Shown piece by piece: positions 15,763-24,278 of a stretch of DNA of 64,000 bases (position 1 is its first letter; each line of letters starts with the position of its first letter). The DNA is taken from assembly GCA_044224515.1 (NCBI GenBank), contig JBGAKH010000003.1:124001-188000 (forward strand), in the 5' to 3' direction. This DNA is from JBBATK01 sp044224515. Its GTDB lineage: Bacteria; Bacteroidota; Ignavibacteria; Kapaibacteriales; NICIL-2. A model generated the notes under the pieces. It did no database searches. It was not told where the DNA came from and worked only from the letters and a program-made list of their open reading frames with translations. Position numbers and translations under genes: made by a program.

Positions 15763-16239
15763 TTGAAAAATCTTTTGAGAGCTTTTGTCTGCGTTCTCTG
15801 TGCTTCAAGCTTTGTATTTGCTGCAGGCGCAGCTGATGCAAAGAAGGATGCAAAAGCTGCTGCAACTTCAGCAAAGGCTGCTGCAGGTGCTGCAAAAGAC
15901 AAAGCTGCCGACGCTAAAGGCAAGGCCGCCGAGGCAAAGGGCAAAGCCGCCGATGCAAAAGATGCTGCTAAGACCAAAGTTGCCGATGCTAAGACCAAGG
16001 CTGCTGACGTGAAGGCTGATGCTAAGGGCAAGGTTGCCGATGCAAAAGGCAAAGCTGCAGACGTAAAAGATGCTGCCAAGGCTAAGGTTGCAGAAACTAA
16101 AGCTAAGGCAAGTGATGCTGCAAAGACAGCTGACAAGGCAACAGGCGAAAAGACCAAAGAAGGTAAAACCATCATGGTTGGTCCTCGCGGTGGCAAGTAC
16201 TACATCAACGACAAAGGCAACAAAGTATACGTGAAATAA
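15763..16239 (+). CDS. Exported Lys/Ala-repeat (LEA-like) protein with C-terminal basic adaptor motif
   Basis: 158 residues. A clean signal peptide (LLRAFVCVLCASSFVFAAGA) is followed by about 90 residues of Lys-Ala-Asp repeats with a roughly 7/11-residue period (KGKAADAKDAAKTKVADAK and variants). It ends in GPRGGKYYINDKGNKVYVK, which resembles the PBCV-type basic adaptor domain (PF08789). The repeats recall group 3 LEA or histone H1-like tails. With a signal peptide the protein should be periplasmic or surface-located, so a DNA-binding role is unlikely. It starts with TTG (15763), set by the signal peptide and the taagga ribosome site 8-12 nt upstream. It has its own promoter and terminator, so it is monocistronic. 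Function unknown. Confidence 0.82.
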   Translation: MKNLLRAFVCVLCASSFVFAAGAADAKKDAKAAATSAKAAAGAAKDKAADAKGKAAEAKGKAADAKDAAKTKVADAKTKAADVKADAKGKVADAKGKAADVKDAAKAKVAETKAKASDAAKTADKATGEKTKEGKTIMVGPRGGKYYINDKGNKVYVK

Positions 16240-16263
16240 GCGTTCGCATTTCTCGTAGATTGC

Positions 16264-16303
16264 AAGCCCGATAGATTTTATGTCTGTCGGGCTTATTTTT
16301 TTT
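16264..16303 (+). terminator. Intrinsic terminator
   Basis: Arms aagcccga and tcgggctt are followed by attttttttt. It lies 24 nt after the Lys/Ala-repeat gene and ends just before the EamA gene starts at 16315. Confidence 0.85.
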
Positions 16304-16314
16304 CGACTACAACC

Positions 16315-17184
16315 ATGCATACCGTTCGCCATTCAACCGCACTAGTGCTTCTGATCGTTACCGCCGTGTTGTGGTCGCTTGGAGGTGTACTGATCAAATC
16401 AGTACAGTGGCATCCTCTTGCGATTGCCGGAACGAGGGCAGGCATCGCGGCCGTAGTAATCTACGCCTACGTGCTTCTCGTTGAGAAGCGCAAGCCGAAC
16501 TTTCACTTCTCGGTATACCAGGTCGGTGGAGCGCTGTGTTATGCAGCAACTGTTAGTCTTTACGTAAGTGCCAATGCATTCACAACGAATGCAAATGCAA
16601 TCGTTTTGCAATACACGGCGCCGATTTATATCGCCCTTTTTGGTGCGTGGTTTTTACAAGAGCATGTGCGTCGCGCCGACATCATAACCACTCTTGTTGT
16701 GATGAGTGGCATAACACTGTTCTTTTTTGATAAGCTGAACGCAGATAGCGTGTTTGGTATCGTATTGGCTCTATTAAGCGGACTCAGTATGGGGTGGATG
16801 GTCCTCTTTTTACGCAAACAAAAAGAAGGTTCGTCCCTTGAGTCCATGCTCATGGGTAACCTTCTCACCGTGCTTCTGGGAGCCTACTTCATCGTCCACG
16901 AACCGATGCCAAGTAGTCAAGGATTGAGTTTTGTTGCAATTCTTGGTGTCGTGCAAATTGGCATTCCCTACATCTTGTACTCCATTGCACTGCGCGCTGC
17001 AACTGCATTGGAAGGAGTGCTACTCACGATGTTAGAGCCAATTTTGAGTCCGTTGTGGGTCATGCTCGTGCTCGGCGAAACACCCGGAATGTTGTCGTTC
17101 ATTGGAGGTGTGGTTGTTATAGCGGCAGTTTGCATACGCGGCTTTTACGGGGCACGTGAGCACCTCGGTCGCGACGCCTCCTAA
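16315..17184 (+). CDS. EamA (drug/metabolite superfamily) transporter
   Basis: 289-residue inner-membrane protein with about ten hydrophobic helices arranged as two EamA repeats, the usual DMT layout. The first begins LIVTAVLWSLGGVLIKSV and the second FGIVLALLSGLSMGWMVLF. Each ends with the family pattern near a conserved Glu/Pro (LEPILSPLWVMLVLGETPG). The substrate cannot be inferred; family members export amino acids or metabolites. ATG start 12 nt after a terminator, so it needs its own promoter. The TATTTTTT stretch at the terminator tail is only a partial match. Tail-to-tail with the mutase gene, 8 nt apart. Confidence 0.9.
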   Translation: MHTVRHSTALVLLIVTAVLWSLGGVLIKSVQWHPLAIAGTRAGIAAVVIYAYVLLVEKRKPNFHFSVYQVGGALCYAATVSLYVSANAFTTNANAIVLQYTAPIYIALFGAWFLQEHVRRADIITTLVVMSGITLFFFDKLNADSVFGIVLALLSGLSMGWMVLFLRKQKEGSSLESMLMGNLLTVLLGAYFIVHEPMPSSQGLSFVAILGVVQIGIPYILYSIALRAATALEGVLLTMLEPILSPLWVMLVLGETPGMLSFIGGVVVIAAVCIRGFYGAREHLGRDAS

Positions 17185-17192
17185 CTCTGCTC

Positions 17193-19193
17193 TTACATGC
17201 TGCGTCGGTATTGTCCACCTACCTGATACAGTGCTCCCGAGAGTTGTCCCAAGGTACACACCTTTACTGCCTCCATAAGTGCCTCAAAGATGTTTGCATT
17301 GGAAACAGCGCTGTGTTTGAGTTGCTGCAATGCTTGAGCACTGCGTTCGGCGTTTCTTGTTTGGAAGGCTCTCAAGTTGCGAATCTGACGTTCCTTTTCT
17401 TCTTGTGTAGAACGAATGACTTCAGCAGGAATGATTGTTTTTGAGCCCTCTTTACTCAAGAAGGTGTTGACGCCAACGATGGGATATTCACCACTGTGTT
17501 TGAGCGATTCATAGTAGAGCGACTCTTCCTGAATCTTGTTACGTTGGTACATCATTTCCATAGCGCCGAGCACTCCGCCTCGTTCCGAAATGCGGTTGAA
17601 CTCTGTATAAACTGCCTCTTCGACAAGGTCCGTGAGTTCCTCGATGATGAATGAGCCTTGGAGAGGATTTTCGTTCTTTGCCAAGCCGAGTTCACGGTTG
17701 ATGATCAGTTGAATGGCAACGGCACGACGAACGGATTCCTCAGTTGGCGTCGTAATGGCCTCGTCATAGGCATTTGTATGCAACGAGTTGCAGTTGTCGT
17801 AGATGGCATAGAGAGCCTGCAGTGTAGTACGGATATCATTGAAGTCAATTTCTTGGGCGTGCAGTGAGCGACCCGACGTTTGAATGTGGTACTTCAACAT
17901 TTGTGAGCGCTCATTGGCTCCGTACTTCAACTTCATTGCTTTAGCCCAAATGCGACGTGCTACACGACCAATCACCGCATACTCAGGGTCTATACCATTC
18001 GAGAAGAAGAAGCTGAGGTTCGGAGCAAAGTCATCGATGTGCATACCGCGCGACAAATAGTACTCCACGTAGGTGAAGCCATTGGATAAGGTCAACGCCA
18101 GTTGCGTGATTGGATTGGCGCCGGCTTCAGCAATGTGGTATCCGGAGATTGAGACCGAGTAAAAGTTCCGAACTTTTTGATCGATGAAATACTGTTGCAC
18201 ATCACCCATCATGCGCAAAGCAAACTCGGTAGAGAAAATACAGGTGTTCTGTGCCTGATCTTCTTTCAGAATATCTGCTTGAACTGTGCCTCGAACGCTT
18301 TGCAGTGCACGAACTTTGCACTGAGCATAGGTTTCGGCATCAAGCACCTCGTCACCGCTTACTCCCAGTAACAGCAGACCCAAACCATCATTACCATCGG
18401 GCAACAACTCGTTAGCTGTTTGACCATAGAAAGGTTGAGCGAGCCCGCGAAGAGCGTAGATCTCAGCGATTTTCTTCTTGATTTCTTCTACACGACCTTG
18501 CTCGCGTATGACCTTCTCGCACTCTTGGTCGATAGCGGCATTCATAAAGAAAGCCAGCACCATGGGTGCCGGACCATTTATCGTCATGGAAACTGAAGTC
18601 GATGGTGCGGAAAGGTCGAAGCCTGAGTACAGTTTCTTGGCGTCGTCTACGCTTGCGATACTCACACCCGAATTTCCAACTTTGCCATAGATGTCAGGCC
18701 TCTCATCCGGATCCTCGCCATACAAGGTTACAGAATCGAAGGCTGTCGATAAACGAGCGGCAGGCATGCCATGACTCAAGTAATGAAAGCGTTTGTTTGT
18801 ACGTTCCGGTGCTCCTTCGCCTGCGAACATCCGTGTCGGGTCTTCGTTGGCGCGTTTAAAGGGATAAACACCTGCCGTGTATGGGAACTCGCCCGGAAAA
18901 TTCTCCTGCATGCTCCAACGCACGATCTCGCCCCAGTCTTCGAACTTGGGAACTGCGATCTTTGGAATGCGTGAATGAGAGAGAGATTCAATGAAGTTTA
19001 AGACTTTGATGGTCTTCTGACGAACCGTGTAGCTATACTCTTCACCCTCATAGTTGGATCTGTCAGCGTCCCAATTCTCGAGAATACGACGCGTTTCGGG
19101 AGCCAGTTCGTCGACAATGCGCTGGTACAGACTTCTCAGAAGCTCAGTTTGATCGTTTTGAACTGAAGACGGGCTGACGTGCAGACGTGACAT
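17193..19193 (-). CDS. Acyl-CoA mutase large subunit, stand-alone IcmF-type (B12-dependent)
   Basis: Carbon-skeleton isomerase domain of the methylmalonyl/isobutyryl-CoA mutase family. It is 666 residues from the ATG at 19193; a TTG at 19235 would add 14. The sequence follows the mutase domain of the fused mutase IcmF: GEFPYTAGVYPFKR, RLSTAFDSVTLYGEDP, ADILKEDQAQNTCIFS, SVSISGYHIAEAGANP and a closing VGGQYRRSM. Phe in YPFKR and Gln in DQAQNTC stand where methylmalonyl-CoA mutase has Tyr and Arg, so an isobutyryl/butyryl-type substrate is more likely than methylmalonyl-CoA. The cobalamin-binding domain (DxHxxG) and the G-protein chaperone domain of IcmF are both absent and must be supplied from elsewhere. 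Confidence 0.9.
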   Translation of the reverse strand: MSRLHVSPSSVQNDQTELLRSLYQRIVDELAPETRRILENWDADRSNYEGEEYSYTVRQKTIKVLNFIESLSHSRIPKIAVPKFEDWGEIVRWSMQENFPGEFPYTAGVYPFKRANEDPTRMFAGEGAPERTNKRFHYLSHGMPAARLSTAFDSVTLYGEDPDERPDIYGKVGNSGVSIASVDDAKKLYSGFDLSAPSTSVSMTINGPAPMVLAFFMNAAIDQECEKVIREQGRVEEIKKKIAEIYALRGLAQPFYGQTANELLPDGNDGLGLLLLGVSGDEVLDAETYAQCKVRALQSVRGTVQADILKEDQAQNTCIFSTEFALRMMGDVQQYFIDQKVRNFYSVSISGYHIAEAGANPITQLALTLSNGFTYVEYYLSRGMHIDDFAPNLSFFFSNGIDPEYAVIGRVARRIWAKAMKLKYGANERSQMLKYHIQTSGRSLHAQEIDFNDIRTTLQALYAIYDNCNSLHTNAYDEAITTPTEESVRRAVAIQLIINRELGLAKNENPLQGSFIIEELTDLVEEAVYTEFNRISERGGVLGAMEMMYQRNKIQEESLYYESLKHSGEYPIVGVNTFLSKEGSKTIIPAEVIRSTQEEKERQIRNLRAFQTRNAERSAQALQQLKHSAVSNANIFEALMEAVKVCTLGQLSGALYQVGGQYRRSM

Positions 19194-19622
19194 AGCAGTT
19201 GGGTTGAATTCAACAGGACCAATTCGAATGCGCAAAATAGCGCCTAGAGGCTCAAAAACAGAGCTGTGAACGAAGGAAGATTGAATTCTCGAGCCTAAAT
19301 ACAGAAGTTGTACGAGTCTATTGGACTATTCTCTCGGCATTGCTTCGCTATGCCCAGAAAATCTGACACAGCTCCAAGGCTTTGGGCCGTAGACATGGAA
19401 AAATGAACAGCGATTCCTGTAGGATAAAGTCCTGCAAAGCCTCCATTTTTCGCAAAAATCGACGGTTTTAGTGTCAAAAAAAATCACGTTGCGCGTATAC
19501 TCGATTTGGTGTAATTTCACGACCCGCAGTACACCCCGGCTGACTAACAGGGAATGATTCGTGTTAGGGGACATTTGGGACACTAAAAACAGATTTTTTA
19601 TAATAACGCAGGTGCTTGGCTT
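19194..19622. other. Divergent intergenic region between mutase and OmpA genes
   Basis: About 430 bases (387 if the mutase starts at the TTG 19235). No gene seen; minus-strand frames here overlap the OmpA start and look random. An E. coli-like promoter candidate, TTGGGA (19575) with an 18-nt spacer to TATAAT (19599-19604), lies 18 nt before the OmpA-family ATG. No exact TAnnTTTG box is close to either start. Confidence 0.35.
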
Positions 19623-22352
19623 ATGCGACGACTCATCTTGTACACCTCTTTGATTCTCCTGTTCTGTGCTTCCGTGATTGTAAGCAACGCGTCGGACTTG
19701 AAGTTGCCGATGGCTAGTTCGATCGCGGTCGGTCAGCGTCAAATGTACTTGTACAGCTACACCATTATGCCGGATGATGATCCGGGCTTCTTCTTAAATG
19801 ACGAGAATCGCAAGAAAATTCGCATCATCAATCTTGGTCCGGTGGTGAATACTCGTGGTGTGGATTATGCTCCGACGATCACAGCCGACGGCCGCACACT
19901 CTATTTCGTGTCTGACCGCCCGGGTTCCATGTTGAACAAAAGCGGTGATCCTTCGCACGACTTCTGGATGGCAAAGAAGGCGGAGAATCTTGATACAAAC
20001 TTTATGCCTCCAACCAACATCGATACTCTGCATGCGTTTGGACCTGAGTTGAGCGTAAACTCAGTTCGAAACGAAGGTGCTTCGTCGATCGCGGCTGACC
20101 GTCAGACACTTGTTTTTACTGCATGTGGTCGTCCTGATGGTTATGGTATGTGCGACTTGTATATCACCGAAATCGAAGGTGACAATTGGGGTAAGCCGCG
20201 TAATCTTGGTCGTCAGGTGAACTCAGAGAAGTGGGATTCCCAGCCGAGTATCACATCCGACAAGAGCCGCATTTACTTCTGTTCAAATCGTCCGGGACCG
20301 AACGGCGATGAGAACTACGATTTGTGGTTCACAGATTACGATGACAATACATCGACTTGGAAAGCAGCTCAGAATTTAACAGCACTCAACACAAAAGGCA
20401 AAGACTGGTCTCCCTTTATTGCAGCTGACAATACCACACTCTTCTTTGCTTCCGACGGATATCCGAATTCAGTCGGTGGCTTGGACTTCTACTTTGTTAA
20501 GAAAACAGGCACCGGTCCGGATGGAAAAGACACCTGGTCACGTCCGGTCAACATTGGCGCTCCGATCAATACAAAAGACGACGAGTCCTTCTTGACACTC
20601 CCGGCTTCCGGCGACGTTATGTACTGGGCTTCCAAGCGTACAGACCTTCCGGGATCACAAGGCGAATTCGATATTTTGATGGCCTTCGTTCCCACATTCT
20701 TCAAAGCGGTTCAGGTCAATGTGCAAGTTGTTGACGAGTGTACGGGCGCAAATATCCCGGCAACCGTCACCATCACCAACGAATTGACAAAACGCTTTGT
20801 AAAGGATAGCGTTTCCTTCTCAAAGAAAGAATTCCAATCGATTTTTGGAAACAACGATTTTGGCAATCCCAAAGACTCCATCAACGAAGTCAACCTTGAG
20901 ATTGTTGCTTCCTCACCGCGTTATGGTGACAAGAAGGAAATTCTTAAGATCAAGCGCCCGGGCGTTACAAACGATAAAGTTGATGCTGACAAACCGGACG
21001 TCTACAACCAGATTATCAAGCTCGGTCAACGTCCGCAATTGACTCCTCAAGTAGAAGCTTCTGCCTATGCTAAGGAAAACCCGAATGATGCTGAAATGCA
21101 AGCATTCCGTGGATTGGTTATGCGTCAGGTGGCTTCTATTCAATTGCACCCCTTGTTGAACTACGTCTTCTTCGACATGGGTAAGTCCGAAATGGCCAAG
21201 CGCTATATTCTCTTCAAGTCACCGGCCGAAACGTTTAGCTTTAATGACGAACGCATTCCGGGTGGAACCATGGAGAAGTACTACCATGTGCTGAACATCT
21301 TCGGCTACCGCTTGAAGAAAAACCCGACAGCAAAAATTCGCGTAGTGGGTTGCACAGACAACAATACCCTGGGATACTCACAAGTTGAGAAGGCAGCAGA
21401 TCTCTCCAAGAACCGCGCAACGATCGTCTACAATTACTTGCGCGATATCTGGGGCATCGACGAAAGCCGTATGAAGTTGGAGTTCCGCGATATTCCTGAA
21501 TTGCCATCCAACCAGAAGGATTCGATGGGTCTTGTCGAAAACCGTCGCACAGAAATCATCTGTGAAGATTGGGAAGTCATCAAGCCTATTATTGATAAAG
21601 ACCCGAAGGTCTTCCCACAACCGGAAGAAATGACCTGGGGCCTCAAGAATGGTATCGAGGATGAACTCGTTGCAAAACGTCGCGTGGAAATCAAGCGCGA
21701 TGACAAAGAGTGGGCAACACTTACTGAAGTTGGAACAACTGCCGCATCCACAAAGTGGGATTGGCAAGATAAGGGCGGCGTTTATCCGGACACCACATCG
21801 AAGATCAGCGTCTCGACAACGAACCAGAACATCTACAATTTGACACCTTACAAGGCTCGCCTGGTTGTTACCTCAAAACAAGGCAACGAGTGCGAATCAC
21901 CGTGGGTCAACGTTCCGATTAAGTTTATCAAGACACAATGCGGTGCTGTTGGTCGTACACAAGGTTCAGGTCGTGATTCCACACTTGAGAAGTACAACCT
22001 CATTTTGTTCCCATTCAACTCAGCACAAGCAGGTCCTCGCAACGAGCGTATCTTGAACGAGTATGTTTATCCTCGCTGTTTCAAGACGTCAAAGGTTGAA
22101 ATCGAAGGTCATACCGATGTCATCGGTCTTGACCAAACCAACCTCAAGCTTTCAGAAAACCGTGCTAAAACAGCGTATGACGGTATCCGTAGCAAGACTG
22201 CCGGTGTTGCTATCCTGAACTCCAAGGGCGTTGGTGAGAACGATCCGATCTACGATAACTCTATGCCGGAAGGTCGCTTCTATAACCGTACGGTTAAGAT
22301 CGTTATCCAAACACCGCTTGAAGATGCTCACCTTTGCGATGATCAGAAGTAA
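19623..22352 (+). CDS. PD40 beta-propeller / double OmpA-domain envelope protein (PorE-like)
   Basis: 909 residues with signal peptide (LILYTSLILLFCASVIVSNA). Residues about 70-350 form a WD40-like PD40 propeller, seen in repeated blocks such as APTITADGRTLYFVSDRPG, DSQPSITSDKSRIYFCSNRP and SPFIAADNTTLFFASDG. A carboxypeptidase-regulatory-like beta sandwich follows (VNVQVVDECTGANIPATVTI). Two OmpA-type peptidoglycan-binding domains come last (KNPTAKIRVVGCTDNN...SKNRA and KVEIEGHTDVIGLDQTN...SENRA). This order resembles PorE of the type IX secretion system, without the N-terminal TPR and with an extra OmpA domain. It should tie the outer membrane to peptidoglycan. Strong terminator downstream. 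Confidence 0.87.
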   Translation: MRRLILYTSLILLFCASVIVSNASDLKLPMASSIAVGQRQMYLYSYTIMPDDDPGFFLNDENRKKIRIINLGPVVNTRGVDYAPTITADGRTLYFVSDRPGSMLNKSGDPSHDFWMAKKAENLDTNFMPPTNIDTLHAFGPELSVNSVRNEGASSIAADRQTLVFTACGRPDGYGMCDLYITEIEGDNWGKPRNLGRQVNSEKWDSQPSITSDKSRIYFCSNRPGPNGDENYDLWFTDYDDNTSTWKAAQNLTALNTKGKDWSPFIAADNTTLFFASDGYPNSVGGLDFYFVKKTGTGPDGKDTWSRPVNIGAPINTKDDESFLTLPASGDVMYWASKRTDLPGSQGEFDILMAFVPTFFKAVQVNVQVVDECTGANIPATVTITNELTKRFVKDSVSFSKKEFQSIFGNNDFGNPKDSINEVNLEIVASSPRYGDKKEILKIKRPGVTNDKVDADKPDVYNQIIKLGQRPQLTPQVEASAYAKENPNDAEMQAFRGLVMRQVASIQLHPLLNYVFFDMGKSEMAKRYILFKSPAETFSFNDERIPGGTMEKYYHVLNIFGYRLKKNPTAKIRVVGCTDNNTLGYSQVEKAADLSKNRATIVYNYLRDIWGIDESRMKLEFRDIPELPSNQKDSMGLVENRRTEIICEDWEVIKPIIDKDPKVFPQPEEMTWGLKNGIEDELVAKRRVEIKRDDKEWATLTEVGTTAASTKWDWQDKGGVYPDTTSKISVSTTNQNIYNLTPYKARLVVTSKQGNECESPWVNVPIKFIKTQCGAVGRTQGSGRDSTLEKYNLILFPFNSAQAGPRNERILNEYVYPRCFKTSKVEIEGHTDVIGLDQTNLKLSENRAKTAYDGIRSKTAGVAILNSKGVGENDPIYDNSMPEGRFYNRTVKIVIQTPLEDAHLCDDQK

Positions 22353-22381
22353 GATTTTCGCGTGATGCATTCAATTGTTTC

Positions 22382-22413
22382 AAAGCCCGCTTCTGATAGC
22401 GGGCTTTTTTTTT
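22382..22413 (+). terminator. Intrinsic terminator of the OmpA-family gene
   Basis: Arms aaagcccgc (22382-22390) and gcgggcttt (22399-22407), then a run of T to 22413. It lies 30 nt after the stop. Confidence 0.9.
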
Positions 22414-22509
22414 GTTAGGGTAACTTTGATGCAATCATTTTATGGTTGACAGGATCAGAGGTGTGTGGACATAGAAGTGCGCGCGAGTCATAGAACGAAC
22501 GCAAGGCTG

Positions 22510-22517
22510 TAACTTTG
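22510..22517 (+). promoter_or_regulatory. -7 box of the hydrolase gene
   Basis: TAACTTTG (exact TAnnTTTG) 25 nt before the ATG at 22542. An identical TAACTTTG occurs at 22421-22428. The box overlaps the alternative TTG start at 22515 and rules it out if used. Confidence 0.5.
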
Positions 22518-22541
22518 ACGAGATTGTCACGTCTGTCAGTC

Positions 22542-23483
22542 ATGAAAAATCTCAAAGCATCAATGGTGATTCCACTTGTTCTTGTTGTCCTTATAGCTGT
22601 GGCCTTCGGCGTGCGCCATATGGTAGAACATGTGCTTCCCTATGCCGCCGTTCGTCCATATCGGATTCAGACCAAAGACATCGTCGCGAGATATGGTACC
22701 GACAACCCTCTTCGTGCGCGAGGAATTCGCGTTGACACCTTTAATGTAAAGACGCGAGATCTGATTGAACTTGCGTCGTGGTTTGTTCCCTGTGAAGCAG
22801 CGCGTGGCACGGTTGTCGTAATGCACGGCATTGCCGCTTCGAAAGAACTGAGTTGGAAAACCATTCTGGAGTATCATGAGCGTGGCTATGCCGTGATAGC
22901 ATTTGACGAAAGGGCTCATGGAGCGAGTGGTGGACTCAATGCGACTCTGGGTTACTACGAGAAGTATGATGTGGTGGATGTGCTGAACTATTGCGAAACC
23001 CACTCAATGCTAACCCAACCACTGATCATCCACGGGTTCTCCATGGGCGGAGCTATTGCCATACAAGCGGCAGCGATAGAGCCGCGCATCCATGCTGCAG
23101 TTATCGTTGGAGCCTTTGCAAATCTGCGAGAGACAATGTATGATTATATATCGGATATGACCTTCGTTCGGTGGGAATACTTGGCAGATCATGTCTTTCG
23201 CCGTAGTGAGCTCATCGCTAACTTCCGCATCGACGAAGTTCGGCCGGAGTTCGCAGCACGCTCTCTTAGCATTCCCGTCTTGCTACTTCATGGAGAAGAG
23301 GACGAGAAAATCAGTATTGACTATGCTCGACGAGTGTTCCAAAACCTACAGTCGAGCGACAAAAAGTTGGTACCAATTCCTCATGGCAAGCATCTTAATC
23401 TGGGTGAAGTTGGCGCGGAACTCACGAATGCCGAGATACAAGAATTTCTTCAGCGCCTTGATTCGAAGTGGCAGACGAACTAA
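22542..23483 (+). CDS. Alpha/beta hydrolase with N-terminal membrane anchor
   Basis: 313-residue serine hydrolase of the monoacylglycerol lipase/serine-aminopeptidase group. One N-terminal hydrophobic helix (MVIPLVLVVLIAVAFGV) probably anchors it in the inner membrane. Catalytic parts visible: the oxyanion-loop VVMHGIAASKE, FDERAHGASGG, nucleophile elbow GFSMGG, acid loop LLLHGEEDEKIS and catalytic His in IPHGKHLNLG. Substrate unknown. ATG at 22542 chosen because the upstream TTG at 22515 lies in the promoter box. Its stop overlaps the stop of the convergent gene by 4 nt. Confidence 0.9.
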   Translation: MKNLKASMVIPLVLVVLIAVAFGVRHMVEHVLPYAAVRPYRIQTKDIVARYGTDNPLRARGIRVDTFNVKTRDLIELASWFVPCEAARGTVVVMHGIAASKELSWKTILEYHERGYAVIAFDERAHGASGGLNATLGYYEKYDVVDVLNYCETHSMLTQPLIIHGFSMGGAIAIQAAAIEPRIHAAVIVGAFANLRETMYDYISDMTFVRWEYLADHVFRRSELIANFRIDEVRPEFAARSLSIPVLLLHGEEDEKISIDYARRVFQNLQSSDKKLVPIPHGKHLNLGEVGAELTNAEIQEFLQRLDSKWQTN

Positions 23484-24211
23484 CGCACGATAACAAAGCG
23501 ACGTCGCGCCTCACCTGTGGAACATCTCAAATAAAGCTCGTAACTGCCCGGATAAACCAGAGCATCCGGCTGAAAAACAAACTCAGAAGTGCCGATCGGC
23601 GCGTAGGTTGTGTAGGCGCGGATCATACGTCCTTTTGAGTCGTACACCATGCAATCGACATCGGAAGCTTCATCCAGTCGTATCGTCCAGCGCAAAGCTG
23701 TGCCATCATAAGCCGGGCACGGCATGCTTTCGCTCACCGAAGCGAAGCGTAGGTACGAGTGCCAGATTCCGGATGTGTCCTGGACAACAAGTAGGGTGGA
23801 GACGGAATCAAGGCTAGTGGTGGCAATGCGAAGAGAGTCGAAATTCAATCTACACAGGGAGTCATTTCCGGCAAGTGTTATACCGCCGAGCATACACCGG
23901 GATGAGTCTGTCGAGTCGAGATCGATCGATATTCTGAAGATTTGCTCAGACTCCCTTTGAATGGCGCTTGCTTGCTTGATACCGTTGACGCTGAACTGTT
24001 GTGGAAAGAACACCGTTGGATTACTAAGCACTAACCGAGCAGTGAGACGTTGACCGGTACCTGCAGTATGATGCACGGTAAAGGGTATTTCGACAGTAGC
24101 AAAACGTGGTACCGTTATTCGGTTGCTGATCGTGAGTTGCTGTGCGGGTAAAGCAATCACAATCAGACTCACGAAGAGACTCAACGCAAGTAGTTTGCCT
24201 AACACACTCAT
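23480..24211 (-). CDS. Secreted protein with T9SS-type C-terminal sorting domain
   Basis: 243 residues from the ATG at 24211. Signal peptide LLALSLFVSLIVIALPAQ, then a beta-rich domain that resembles a cohesin/Ig-like sandwich (VPRFATVEIPFTVHH). The C-terminal about 70 residues follow the type IX sorting-domain pattern: RWTIRLDEASDVDCMVYDSK, GRMIRAY, and YPGSYELYLRCSTGEARRRF. Probably exported across the outer membrane by T9SS. Function of the N-terminal part unknown. Located next to two other envelope genes on the same strand. Confidence 0.75.
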   Translation of the reverse strand: MSVLGKLLALSLFVSLIVIALPAQQLTISNRITVPRFATVEIPFTVHHTAGTGQRLTARLVLSNPTVFFPQQFSVNGIKQASAIQRESEQIFRISIDLDSTDSSRCMLGGITLAGNDSLCRLNFDSLRIATTSLDSVSTLLVVQDTSGIWHSYLRFASVSESMPCPAYDGTALRWTIRLDEASDVDCMVYDSKGRMIRAYTTYAPIGTSEFVFQPDALVYPGSYELYLRCSTGEARRRFVIVR

Positions 24212-24278
24212 GGCGATGAACAAAGCAGGTTACATCAACTCGCGCAAACCGGCATTACCGGCCGGAATCGAAGGATTA

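Noticed and set aside
19326..19742. 138-codon minus-strand ORF ahead of the OmpA-family gene
   Set aside because: It overlaps the real start of the OmpA-family gene on the other strand, and its translation looks random.
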